From Symsagittifera roscoffensis (lineage: Eukaryota > Xenacoelomorpha > Acoela > Convolutidae), in NCBI RefSeq assembly GCF_963678635.1, contig NC_087067.1, positions 47,482,001 through 47,546,000 of the forward strand: 64,000 bases of DNA, read 5' to 3'. This document shows positions 21,709-32,150 of the stretch, piece by piece. The translations under genes were made by a program, and so were the position numbers. Numbering within the stretch: the first letter of the stretch is position 1; each line of letters starts with the position of its first letter. The notes beneath the pieces are model-generated. The model was given only the letters and a program-made list of their open reading frames with translations. It did no database searches and was not told where the DNA came from.

Positions 21709-22594
21709 GCACCACGGGAGCCAATTTAGCTTCATCGTTGATGAAATAGCAGATAAACTACAAATTCCATCTATGGAACACACATAAATGTCTCTTCGTT
21801 ATATCGATATTGATCATGAAATGCCAGTTGCAAAGGTTGATAATGCTGTTCACATCTCACCGCATGACAAACCGGATGTTAAGTTTTCAATGAATAATTT
21901 GTGCAAAACTCCTTGCTTAAACATACCGGCGGCAGATGTGTTTAATTTGAACGAGATTTGCAGCTCTACCGACACACTTCGCCATATTCGTTTTCCACAC
22001 CTCGATCATGGGAAGATTGGAGCTTTGCTTGGTGTAAACTCATTCTTGTTTACATATCCTCTACACGTTATTGAAGGGAACAACTTTATACCTTCAGCTG
22101 TGCAGACAAAACTTGGATGGACATTAGCCGGCGAATACCAACTGAACAAAAATAGACAACAGCGACACTCATCCAAAACAAAACATCGGCCCTTTGTCTT
22201 CCACGTTTCTCGCAACAAAACAACAGAGCAACCTCTGGACTATCTTCTACAGCAATTTTGGAAAATCGAGGAAAGCGGAATCACTACACTCAACAAAAAC
22301 TACAGCAGCGACGACAAGCTTGCTCTCCAAATCTTGGATAACACGACAAGACTTGTAAATGGACGATATGAAATAGGTCTTCCCTGGAAACCCAACTCAA
22401 CTCTCAGCAACAACTACTGTGTAGCTCTGAAACAATTGCAATCATTGAAGAAAAGACTCGAAAAAAACACCGATCTACAAAATTTATATGAAAAGACGCT
22501 GGTTACGGACCTGGAAAAGTCTTACGCGCAGCCAGCAGTTTTTACCAAAGAAGTACTTCTAGGTTGTGGTATCTGCCTCACCACGAAGTGCTGA
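21700..22594 (+). pseudogene. BEL/Pao protease-region and pol N-terminal part, broken
   Basis: The frame is shifted +1 from gag. It starts with HHGSQFSFIVDEIADKLQ (21710 on), the position of the retropepsin active site, where a D-S/T-G-like triad would be expected but HHG is seen. A TAA follows at 21785-21787, then an ATG at 21788 reopens the same frame to 22594. Recognisable blocks are KIGALLGVNSF, AVQTKLGWTLAGEY and NGRYEIGLPWKPN, characteristic of the BEL/Pao segment between protease and RT, ending with LKKRLEKNTDLQNLYEK. Near 22560 the frame changes and WYLPHHEV appears, the last block before RT. In an intact relative the protease would process the polyprotein; the altered triad and stops make that unlikely here. 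Confidence 0.75.
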
Positions 22595-22610
22595 TCACGG
22601 CACTAGAGGA
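22570..22610 (+). other. Deletion junction: RT and RNase H removed
   Basis: WYLPHHEV (frame of 22561) stands at the entry of RT in BEL/Pao polyproteins. Within about 10 codons the sequence reads ADHGTRGLKP (frame of 22566), which in the family lies after RNase H and before integrase. Nothing resembling RT motifs occurs in between or elsewhere in the element. The junction therefore marks an internal deletion of about 2 kb relative to typical members. Confidence 0.82.
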
Positions 22611-23475
22611 TTAAAACCTATAGATATCGAATCAAAATGGTTATCAGCCCCATCCTTTCTGATGTCACAATCATCTGAATGGCCACAGAAATCTTCCGTA
22701 ATAGAAACTGATAGCGTCTCAATATTCGCCTCAGTGTGTGCATCACAAAAACCGTTTTCAGGTCCTCCAGTCTTTGACATCAGTCGTTTTTCCTCGTGGA
22801 ATAAACTTTTGTTGACCATCGCCTCAGTTTTCAGTTTTTTCACAAAACTGAGCTCATCATCTGCAAAAGACCAAGACTTTAACGGAAAATATCGAAAAGA
22901 ACGACAGCAATCAACTAGTAACGATATGGAACGTGCGAGAAATTATATCATCATATCAGCACAGCGAGAATCTTTCAGTGAAACGATCGAACATCTACAA
23001 CAGAAACGGTGCCTGGAAGCGAAGAACAAACTGATTAAATTCAATCCATACCTTGACCAAAAGCATATGCTTCGTTCGCGCAGCAGGCTCGAATTTGCCC
23101 CAACAATGGAGCTTGAATCACGTCACCCGCTGATTCTATTAGCAACTCATCCAACAGTTAAACTCTATCTACAGCATGCACACCAAGTTTGCATGCATCA
23201 AGGACAAGAGTTCGTCAAATCTTTCGTGCAACAGCGCTACCACATCATTGGGATACGACAAGCTCTTCGTTCAATCGCTCATCATTGTTTCTTGTGTCGA
23301 CGATACAAAGCAGAAAACCTTCAGCCAATCATGGCACCATTACCACTGAAGCGATATCCCGACGAAAATCATCTTTTCCCGTTCACTAATGCTGGAGTAG
23401 ACTTTTTTGGCCCCTTCTATATTGAAAACAAAACAGAGATTGAGACAAAATTTTTACTTGTTTTGCAACTAGAGC
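22594..23475 (+). pseudogene. BEL/Pao integrase, zinc-binding part and first catalytic Asp
   Basis: The open frame from the deletion junction to the stop at 23502 carries the pre-integrase linker (ESKWLSAPSFL). It then carries the zinc-binding region with HAHQVCMHQGQEFVK and HHCFLCRRYKAE (paired His and Cys) and the first catalytic aspartate in NAGVDFFGPFYI (about 23390). Near 23460-23475 the frame slips; the next family block (TRAVHFENCP) is in the frame of the following ORF. The 27 codons after the slip are therefore out of frame. Integrase would join cDNA ends to host DNA; this copy needs a frame change to be complete. Confidence 0.8.
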
Positions 23476-24256
23476 TGTTCATTTCGAAAACTGTCCAAAT
23501 CTGAACACTGATTCACTTATGAATGCAATAGGTCGGTTTACAGCTAGGCGGGGAACTCCAAAAACGCTCACCAGTGATAACGGAAAAACGTTTGTTGGAG
23601 CCTCTAAAGAACTAAAAGACGCCATAAAAATGGTTGACAATAGAGCCTGTTCTTTCAAGCTACAACGGCAAAACATCCAGTGGTTCTTCAACCCGCCATA
23701 TGGCCCTCATTTCGGTGGCGCTTGGGAGCGCTTGATTCAGATTGCCAAGAGAACAATCCTCATCATTCTTGGATCGCGAAAACTCACACTTGATGTTTTT
23801 CAGACAATTTTAGCCGAAACCGAAATTATACTGAATTCTAGACCCTTGACAATTGTAACTGATTACCCAGAAAATGACGAGCCACTGACACCAAATCACT
23901 TTCTCATTCAACGACCTTTCAGCAGCCTTCCACCAGGAGTATTTGACGACGGCATGCCCTTAACCTACACTAAATGGACCCACGTTCAACAGATGATGAA
24001 CCACCTGTGGAAGCGGTTGAAGAAGGAGTACCTACCTTCACTAATGAAACGCCCCAAGTGGAACGAAACGCAACCACCATTGAAGGTTGGAGACATAGTG
24101 TGGGTACTAAAAGACCTCACGCCGCGAGGTATTTGGCCGATTGGACGTGTGGTGGAGGAACATCCAGGAAGAGATGGCACAACACGAGTGGTGACCGTGA
24201 GAACGGCTTACGGCACTCTCAACCGCCCCGCTACCGCTCTTGTTAAGGTTTTTTGA
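23468..24256 (+). CDS. BEL/Pao integrase core and DUF5641-like C-terminus
   Basis: The frame is open from TRAVHFEN (about 23468) through the ATG at 23519 to the stop at 24256. It contains the second catalytic aspartate in LTSDNGKTFVGA, then PPYGPHFGGAWERLI with the catalytic glutamate. RKLTLDVFQTILAETEIILNSRPL follows, and the C-terminal domain VGDIVWVLKDLTPRGIWPIGRVVEEHPG ends near TALVKVF. The order and the C-terminal block are specific to BEL/Pao (DUF5641-like). All three acidic residues of the D-D-E triad are present when the upstream piece is counted. The stop lies 54 bases before the 3' LTR. Two shadow frames of 90 and 76 codons overlap and are ignored. Confidence 0.85.
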   Translation, partial: TRAVHFENCPNLNTDSLMNAIGRFTARRGTPKTLTSDNGKTFVGASKELKDAIKMVDNRACSFKLQRQNIQWFFNPPYGPHFGGAWERLIQIAKRTILIILGSRKLTLDVFQTILAETEIILNSRPLTIVTDYPENDEPLTPNHFLIQRPFSSLPPGVFDDGMPLTYTKWTHVQQMMNHLWKRLKKEYLPSLMKRPKWNETQPPLKVGDIVWVLKDLTPRGIWPIGRVVEEHPGRDGTTRVVTVRTAYGTLNRPATALVKVF

Positions 24257-24310
24257 TTTTTTTTGCAACGCCTTTTGCGCCGTTCCAGACAATTCGGGGC
24301 CCCGGGAGTA
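24257..24310 (+). promoter_or_regulatory. 3' untranslated end of element with possible purine/GC tract
   Basis: Between the integrase stop and the 3' LTR lies TTCGGGGCCCCGGGAGTA. LTR elements use a polypurine tract here to prime plus-strand synthesis; GGGAGTA is a poor match and the GC palindrome GGGGCCCC is unusual. Assignment is by position only. Confidence 0.35.
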
Positions 24311-24469
24311 TGTTGCCGAAGCAACTACATTTTCCAATCTTTATAAATCAAAAGTCACTGTGATCAAACATTTGTAATCTCTGTGATATAAACACTCTTG
24401 AAACAAACCAGAACTAAGAAAGTTGACTCTTGGAGCCATGTTTTGACCGAAAGTGACAAGTCAACTACA
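24311..24469 (+). repeat. BEL/Pao 3' LTR, 159 bp
   Basis: It matches the 5' LTR at every base except one missing C (TTTTCCAATC against TTTTCCCAATC). Since both LTRs are identical at insertion, the element is very young or the LTRs were recently converted. It is followed by the TGAGG target duplication at 24470-24474. Confidence 0.92.
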
Positions 24470-24474
24470 TGAGG

Positions 24475-25963
24475 TATCAACTCTTAAGTACCTCTTATCA
24501 ACTGAGACACTTGAAAATGAAAAGGAAAGGGATGCATTTTTCCTTGATTCAACTGAAAAACTCGTCGTCATTAATTTGCAAAATTATTCTTATCAAAATG
24601 ACTTAATCTTTTTTAATCAGTCGTTATATGAACCAGTTTTAGTAACAGCCAAAGTTTTGTGTGATTCGACAAAAATTGCAAGAACCTAAATAAATCTTTT
24701 TACTTTATTTAACGGAAGATTGTAAGAACAGTTCTCGAAGTTACGAACTTGACTTTTCTACAACAATTCTGCTGATGGAAAGAACACAGGTTGACCCAAA
24801 ACCTGTGACAGTTTTGAAAAGGCTTAAAATTTCTACCTTAACTGACGTAGACCCATGAAAATGTTATAGAAGAGATGTGAAAATTTGATAAATTATTCAA
24901 AAAGTTATCAATTTCCTGCCATTTTCTTAACATCTTATCATGCGTTCAGGGAATGAAGCTGTAGCTGGCAAAGTTTGATCTCGTGTAATCATACGACAGA
25001 AATTTTCGACTCGTATGATTGGTTCGGTTGTGGTTCGCGGCGAAAACAACCAGAAACATTGAACCGGTAGTTCAGGGGATTCAGGTCAGGATTTTAAGCG
25101 GGCCACGTTTTAAGATTGAGGAGTGATAATGTTGTCACAAAAAAATTGACTGCAGATACTGCAAAACTGCTGGGGTGATTTGTGTCAAACTGAAGTATGA
25201 TTTGTTGAGACGTCTTGTTGCAACCAAAGTCTCCTGATAACTGGTCGTTGTTCCACAAGGGGGCATACTTTGCCCCTGACCACGGTAAGATAAACGATTT
25301 GGTTGACCGCCATTGGTCTTCCGTTCTCGCGTCGTAATTTTATTAGAGTGAACTAACTTTAACTTTCTTTCCTCCCCAGTATGGCGTAATTTTATGGAAA
25401 CGTTATCTTGACTGCAATTGCAGTCAATCCTTTAGCAGGCTGACGTTTAATGAATTTGCACTGTTCTTCTGTGAAGCACATTTCTGCAAAAATTGACGCG
25501 AGATTGAAAAAATTAGCTCGAAATTCACATTTATTCACAATTAGCTCGAAAATTTCAAGAAAACGGCGCAAAACTTTTTTTATGTTTCTTTAAAAGCTAT
25601 TTGTTTTTGAAATATCAAAAAATGTAATCTCAGCTGTCATCCTGTGAAAAATCAGATTCATATGTCAATGCCTTCTGAAAGGTGTCAAATGTTTTGAATC
25701 ACCCTCTATTAAAAAAGCGATTGATCTGCTCTCAAAAAAATTTTTCGGAATATGTTTGCACACTATCGTTTCCAAAAACTCGAGTTTTTAGTGAATTAAA
25801 ACATTTAATTATCTGTTTTCTAAAATCTAGGCTGGAGAAGTGTTTTCAGAATTTTTTTCCACAATCATCTGTTTTTGGAAAAAAAGCAAGGAAGCGTTGC
25901 CTAAAGACACAAGCGAGGGTAGTTAAATAAAAAATTTTCTGTTAAAAGTCTGTTTTTTTTTAC
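24475..25963. other. Unassigned DNA between BEL/Pao element and receptor exon
   Basis: Mostly AT-rich with a GC-richer island at 25000-25420. On the minus strand the island has an open run (about 25340 down to 25100) including LPWSGAKYAPLWNNDQLSG. On the plus strand there is a short run QPKSPDNWSLFHKGAYFAPDHG ending at a GTAAGA donor-like site (25285). Neither is recognised and they overlap in antisense, so at most one could be real. No exon matching the next part of the Cys-loop receptor was found. Confidence 0.35.
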
Positions 25964-26312
25964 CTATGTCTGCGCTCCAAAATGTATGCGGTGGTACTAT
26001 AATCATTGAATTATTGTGGAAATCCGCGGGATCCCAACTTGCTGACTGAGACCAATAGTAGCACGACATTTGCAGCTGTAATGTCAAGAAACCCTCTTTT
26101 TCGTTAACGTGTGATATTTGTTTCGGCGCAACAGAAATATAAACGGTATTTGACCTCATATCTGAAGGTGGAATGTTTTTTGGCAATACACTTTCAAGTT
26201 TCTCCAAGAGGCGATTTCCGACATCCACTCCATTAGTAAACGAAGTTTCATTTGCGGATGTTTTGACTTCAACTGAGATCAACAAAACACATACAAAAAG
26301 ACTATAAAACAT
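25964..26312 (-). CDS. Cys-loop (nicotinic acetylcholine receptor-like) subunit, first exon
   Basis: An ATG (26310-26312) opens a frame with a clear signal peptide (MFYSLFVCVLLISVEVKTSA) and then the start of a Cys-loop receptor ligand-binding domain. This comprises an N-terminal helix (RLLEKLESVLP), YISVAPKQISHVNEKEGFLTLQLQM (beta strands 1-2), YYWSQSASWDPADF (the WxPxD region) and MIIVPPHTFWSADIG (the IRxPxxxxWxPDI region). The exon ends at ATA-G followed by GTAAAA, phase 1. Downstream exons (Cys-loop, membrane helices) would lie at lower coordinates on the minus strand and were not found before the BEL/Pao element 1.5 kb away. Such subunits form ligand-gated ion channels in the plasma membrane. 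It may be a partial gene, a gene with long introns, or a broken copy. Confidence 0.68.
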
Positions 26313-29300
26313 TGCTTTAAGAAATGAAGCCTCAGAAACTGTAAACTGGAGCTACTTTTCGAAGGACAGGAATCATCCTTAGTTTGGGGTAACTGAAAGC
26401 GCAACTACCAGATTTATTTGTTGGAAATATTGAGAACAAAAAATAATATAAATCAAATTGCGGCCAATACAGCAGTCGTAAAAAAAATGGTATAATTTTA
26501 CTTAAACATAAACCAATAGAATCAAAGCTATCGGCCAAAGCAAGGCGTGTTATAGAAACAAAGCTAGCTCAGGACGCTTTTGCTTTTTGATTTCATCACG
26601 ACATTAATCTCTAATCCCATTTTCTGGTATTTTCCACTCAAACAAAAAAGAATCGGATATGGCTGAAACCGAAATGAAACAGAGATCGTAATGCATTTTT
26701 CAAGAGACTTCAAAAGAAGAAACTTCAAAAACATAGAGCGTACATAAAAATTCTAAAACGACGCAGCTGATGCGCAGGTGAAAGGAGCCAGTGGAATAAT
26801 TTCATAGTTCAGCAGACCAATCTGAAAGTAATCCAAAACCAAATTACTTAAGAAGACAAGCATATTTTGGTCTATTAGATTAGAAAAAAATTCGGAGTTT
26901 CAATTATGAAGATAAGTTTCAGATTGAACTTTGAAACTTTTATGCCTTGCGCCAAGTTTTGAGAAGCATTGCTTTGACTGCAGTGTCACTTTTGGGGTAT
27001 TTTTTTGAATTATTCAGTTTTTAACTAGAATCGAATTTTGCACTTGAATTTAATAATAGGTCTCGCGTCTATTTTCTCTAGTTAAATTAATAATAGGGAT
27101 CCTTGATGAAAGGATTATTTACGCTAAATGAAAAACAACGGATTTTTAAAAAAGTTACACCAAGAAGGCTAATTTAAAAAAAATCAGTTCTAGATATTAA
27201 TTTGATCTTCAATTGATGTAATTTATTACTTTAGCGTACTTAAATAAAAAAACATGCGATTTTTTTGTTATTTTTGTTATTTTTTGGTATTTCGAGCTTA
27301 AATAATAGTTTGACTGATATGTCTCCTATCTGCCCTTATCAAAAAAGTGCTTTTTTTACGGAAAAGCGCTTTTTACTCATTACAAAAAAAAAATATTTTT
27401 TTTTGTTACAGGGTTGTGAAGGAGCTTTGGCTTGTGCACATTTTATGCAAAATCAGCTGTCTTAAATCTATGGCAGTCGAACGATACGTCGTAACTTAAA
27501 CCTTGAGTCTTAAGTAGGAAATACCTCAAGTAGTTTTTTTGAAAAACTCGCCGTGTCGAGAAAAACTAGTGTCAATTGTTTGGCATGGAATGTTTAAAAA
27601 AACTTCGCTTCCAAATATATCTTCTTAAGCTATTTCTCAGAACAATCAGGCCAATTTCAAGCAAAACATGAAAAAACAAACAAGCAGAAATAAGATTAAT
27701 TTTCTTAAAATAAATTTTTAAGAACTTAGAACAAAGTCAAAGTCACTGAAAACAACAAATGATTTGTATCTGGTGCGCTAATGTTTTTAATTGGCGAACA
27801 ATGGCAAATCTATCATTTTTAGGGAGATTAGAGTTTATTTTGTCTCTTTTTTGTCTCTTTATTTTCAAGAAACTCCAGGCAAAAAAAATTTAGCAAAAAT
27901 TTCTGCTCCGCAGTGGATTTTGCAAAACTTTCCCGGAGGCCGCTTTAGATCCCTTTCCAAAAATTTATGATCCATCGATGTGTTTTCATGGTCAACCACT
28001 AGTTTTCTGTATTGGAACTCAAGATTGGCGCTCAAGGTGTTCAAGAAACATTTTTTAAGTTGTACGAACAAAAACTGACTTCATGGGTAGTTAGAAGATT
28101 GGATGGGGACTATGAGAGGCTCGAACCTCCGAGGGGGGACGAAGAACCAGATCTGAGTTTGCTCCAAAACTAGATACAAGATTGTAGAATGCCTACAACA
28201 ACTTCAACGGCAATTGACTCAAAGCGAGCTGCCATACAAATGTTTGAGGATGTTCCTAAACGCTGTAATCATTGCAATTATTTAAATTCGGTGGAAAAAA
28301 ATGCATCAAAAAGTTCATTATACTGATGACGATACATTAACTCATTTTGAAAGAATATTTCAAATTTGTGGTCAGCTCAGTCAACAAAAACTGTACAAAT
28401 TTTAGCGGAAATTCGTCAAAAAATTTGCTTTTTAGTACTTTTAATGATTACTCATTTACTCATCGAAGCTTTAATTCATGTAGCGAGCTGAAAAGTAATT
28501 TTGAAGAATTTGCCACGACTTGAAGCACTTCTTTGCTCATCAAAAGTTCTCAAATAGCAATATTTTCAAGTTTTTCAATCGTATTTAAAAGTTGTATTGT
28601 CACATGGGGTTCTATAATTAATATATACCTTAACTGAATTTTAAATATTTAAAGTCTTGCAGATATCTTTTTTTTTCGACGTCCAACCAGTTTAAAATAT
28701 AACTGATTTCCATCCAGTTGCATCGATGCTTCGATTTAAACGTCCTTCTACAACCGCATATTTTGACGGTGTCATACAATTTAATGACATACAATTTAAC
28801 ACCGTACATTTTAAAACTTAGTCATTTCACTACTAAACAATTTAAATCGACAACAATATAACTCCTATTTTCCAGTTTATCACAGTACATTTTATCACCT
28901 AGTCATTCACTATTAAAATTAATGCTTTATGAATTCCTTATCTTAACTCTTATCACACTAAAGTTAATCCTGCAATTAACACACGCACCATAATGAAAAA
29001 CTTGGTTTATCTTAGTTATACATGCTAAAAGGAGGCTTCCCAATTTACTTAAGACTCTTATCTACAGGTTTGTAATTTATTTTCAATTAGACTTTTCGCT
29101 AAACCTTTATGATTACTAAAAAAGCTGCTTGTGCTAATTCAAAACAATTTGCCGTAAAAATTCTGACAAAAATTAAATTCTGACAGTCACTTTATACTTT
29201 ACTCAAGAGATAAACAAACGCAAACACAACAAGACTGCTCGTATCAGGGCGAAGCCTTGAATGTTCCGACTGCCTTTTATGGTTTATGGAGCAGTAATAA

Positions 29301-30426
29301 CATTAATAAATTAAATGTAAGAAAAAATAAAATGAAAAATTTTCTTTCCAAAATTTGAAATTTTTTATGAAAATCATCCCCCCACACGCCATACAAAGTA
29401 CAAAAGGATAAATTTTGCTCCTTGTAACAAACCAATTATGGCGAATAAGCTTCTTTTAAGCAATTTGGAACAATTTCTAAGACGGATTAACTCTCCGCTT
29501 ACGCGTTAATGGCGCGAAATATATCGCGCGTTAATTGTCCCAAATTGGCCAAAACGGCAATCTTTAAACCCCCATAACTTTACAAAAAATGATCACAGGT
29601 GAAATATCTTTTCAAGTTTGAGCTCAGGACAACAATACCTTTCGAATGATCTAAAAGTTCCGTCAAAGTATATATTGGAGCTCTGACCAGGGGGACGGGG
29701 TTGCACGCCCTCATGTATTAAGATAAGGAGTAGACTATCAGTCTCCATGCTATGTATTAAAAAAGGTAATTGTATTCCCCCATCCATCTATTAAGATAGA
29801 TTGTACGTTTCGATATTTATTAGGGTATGATGTTTCAGATGGCAAGTTTCATTAAGTTTCCGGCGCTGTAACTTGTTAATACAGCACTGGCTTAGGATTT
29901 ATTCTCATTTATTTAAGGTATGTTTTGACAAGTGTTCTAACTAGCTGAATTTTGTTAGATCATTTTAAAATTATGTTAAAACCTATTTGAAAATTTTTAA
30001 AAAAAAGATTCTCGAATTTTTTTTATTAAGAAAAAACTTAAATCATCGCTCATTTGTATAGAACTTAACTAAAATTTACATGTTGATTCTAGAAGTTTAC
30101 TAGTTTAGTATAAATTTTATCATGTAGAACCTCCATTTTTGCTTAAAAGTTACTTTGCGTAAGAGTCTTTTCGATCATATGTTTTGATCGATTTGTGGAC
30201 TGCATTTGATATCGATTGAGAATGAAACAAACGAGAAATTTTTAGTGTTCTTTGAAGTAATCTCTCATTTCTGAATTCAAAGATGTCGTAACAGCAATAC
30301 GTTTTGTGGCAGAGACACATCTTTGCAGTATACCGATTCAAAAGACAGGAATCTCGTTTTTCAAGCTTTTAAAAAACAGTGGCGTGTACGCGGGACGAAG
30401 TTTTTTTTGGACTGGACCTAAAATCA
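26313..30426. other. AT-rich noncoding DNA; no supported gene
   Basis: Only short AT-rich frames occur. Points of note are the minus-strand frame 29593-29787, which I reject as chance, and a stretch at 28750-28930 where motifs like ACAATTTAA and GTACATTTTA recur. Others are a near-palindromic GC patch at 29498-29535 (TACGCGTTAATGGCGCG / CGCGCGTTAA), and a G/C-richer segment at 28090-28170 with a box-B-like GGTTCGAGCC on the minus strand but no tRNA structure around it. Confidence 0.4.
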
Positions 30427-30827
30427 ACTCTGCAGTCATTTTGACAAATTTTATCCACTGAGTTTTTTCTCAAGCAACAAACAACCATCTAAATTCTTTT
30501 CAGCTAATGCTAGATACGCAGATTTCATGTTCACCTCAAGCTTCTCGAACTGTTTTTCATTGCAATACATTTGAAAAAAGGTAGTACGCCTCAACATTCT
30601 GAGGCTGGCAACATAAAAACCAAATTCTACTATAAACGATTATCAAGTTTCATTGAGGAGTTACGATTACTCCAATTCGGTTTTTTCTCAGCGTTGAACA
30701 GATCAAAAATTTCTACCTAGATGCTTTGTTTATCTTCTCATCGAGGAAAAATTTAGTTTTTGGATGTCTGCATCTGTCCATGACTTGGTAGCTGCCTGAA
30801 ATTGTATCCAGATACTTAATAGTCTCA
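30427..30827 (+). repeat. Left arm of large inverted repeat, 401 bp
   Basis: It begins ACTCTGCAG and ends GATACTTAATAGTCTCA. Its reverse complement is at 31434-31834 with only scattered mismatches over 401 bases; both arms have the same length, and the flanks outside diverge at once. Arms of this length with a 606-bp centre suggest a foldback-type or non-autonomous DNA transposon, or an inverted duplication able to form a long hairpin RNA. No protein is encoded. No clear target duplication was identified at the outer ends. Confidence 0.9.
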
Positions 30828-31433
30828 GCTTAAAATACTATACTTGAATACGTCAACAGTTACATTTAAGTTTTGGCTAAAAATTGTTATTTGAAGAACA
30901 TTTAAAAATCCTAAAAAAAAGCCACAAAAATACTTCTAACTAGTTGAACAAACAACTTCGAAAACTAGAATTTTAATGCTGATATGCCTAAACGCCTGAT
31001 ACTAAAAATTTAATGCTAATATGCTTATCTTTTGTCAAAAAATCTTTCTTTTTCGGATCAAGAAAATGATCGAGGATATATGAAAAAGAGAAAAAGAAAC
31101 AGGTTACAAGTAAGAACATTTACTGGAAGTTTTTTTTGGTTATGTTCATTATGATTCGATAGTTTCCAAATACTTTGAGGACAAATCGGACAAAACTGGA
31201 CTAAATACGGTAGGTCAAGAATTTCCCTAAAAATTCTGATTTCCAGCTTTAGAAGGAAAGTCGTTGAATTATCACTCTTCTTCATATCTTCTATCTTGTT
31301 TTTGGTTTTCCAGGTTTAACAAAAACTCATCGATTTTTTGAGTACAAAACTGACAAAAACTCTATGAAGACGGATCAATTTTTGTTGATCCTCGAGGAGA
31401 AACATGCAAGAACCCACTTTCTAGAGTTGTTAT
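30828..31433. other. 606-bp spacer of the inverted repeat
   Basis: AT-rich centre between the two arms. It has a 75-codon minus-strand frame (31058-31285) without a recognised domain, and no transposase motif. It could be the loop of a hairpin transcript or the interior of a non-autonomous element. Confidence 0.5.
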
Positions 31434-31834
31434 TGAGACTATTAAGTATCTGGATAAAATTTCAGGCAGTTACCAAGTCATGGACAGATTCAGACATCCA
31501 AAAACTAAATTTTTCCTCGCTGAGAAGATAAACAAAGCATCTAGGTAGAAATTTTTGATCTGTTCAACGCTGAGAAAAAACCGAATTGGAGTAATCGTAA
31601 CTCCTCAATGAAACTTGATAATCGTTTATAGTAGAATTTGGTTTTTATGTTGCCAGCCTCAGAATGTTGAGGCGTACTACCTTTTTTCAAATGTATTGCA
31701 ATGAAAAACAGTTCGAGAAGCTTGAGGTGAACATAAAATCTGCGTATCTAGCATTAGCTGAAAAGAATTTAGATGGTTGTTTGTTGCTTGAGAAAAAACT
31801 CAGTGGATAAAATTTGTCAAAATGGCTGCAGAGT
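31434..31834 (-). repeat. Right arm of large inverted repeat, 401 bp
   Basis: Reverse complement of the left arm (TGAGACTATTAAGTATC to GGCTGCAGAGT). Mismatches include CTGATAAAA-type single substitutions near the inner end and a T/C change in the CTGCAG(T/C)CATTTT outer end. The 83-codon plus frame that starts inside it (31773-32024) is not supported as a gene. Confidence 0.9.
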
Positions 31835-31960
31835 ATTCGTTTTACTTGATCCATTCATGATTGAATCGGGATCGAATTTGATCAATCTCCTATATATAAC
31901 AGGCTCATTAAGGGTTTCTGTAACTACCTCCTGCAAAACGAAGTTCAAATTTTTAGTGAA

Positions 31961-32150
31961 ATGTGATGCGGATTCCGCAACAAGGCGGTTCTCTCTCCGT
32001 CTTTTTTCCTTTCGTTTACTTTGATCATTCCAAAAAGAGGTTAATAGGTTTGAAGACTTGTCTCTGTATTCTAGAAACCTACACCCTCTAAACTGTGTGA
32101 CTATCTAGTGCACGTTTGGCCGTGTAATGTGATACCATAAACTTCGAATT
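31961..32150 (+). repeat. Dispersed repeat with GCGGATTCCGCAACAAGG start, copy 1
   Basis: The segment matches 46535-46725 over about 180 bases with interruptions: GCGGATTCCGCAACAAGG, then TTGAAGACTTGTCTCTG against TTAAAGACTTGTCTCTGG, then TCTAGTGCAC..TTTGGCC. A third, weaker relative is at 56935-57050. The central GCGGATTCCGC is itself nearly palindromic. This is likely a decayed interspersed repeat. Confidence 0.55.

Larger units (their letters stand above)
17112..24474 (+). mobile_element. BEL/Pao LTR retrotransposon, RT-deleted, with 5-bp TSD
   Basis: A complete insertion bounded by a TGAGG duplication (17112-17116 and 24470-24474). It has LTRs of 160 and 159 bp that start TGTTGCC, end CTACA and differ by a single C. 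The order is LTR, primer-binding-like TGGCGAGC, a 1.3-kb leader, Gag, DUF1759/zinc knuckle region, protease region, integrase, LTR; this is the BEL/Pao plan. The RT and RNase H section, roughly 2 kb in relatives, is missing at about 22590. Near-identical LTRs show recent insertion, so this defective copy was probably mobilised in trans by an intact relative. Additional breaks are a TAA in gag (20296), a TAA at 21785, and frame changes near 21705, 22560 and 23465. Confidence 0.9.

Noticed and set aside
28100-28170. tRNA gene suggested by GGTTCGAGCC on the minus strand
   Set aside because: No box A at the right distance and no acceptor or anticodon stem.
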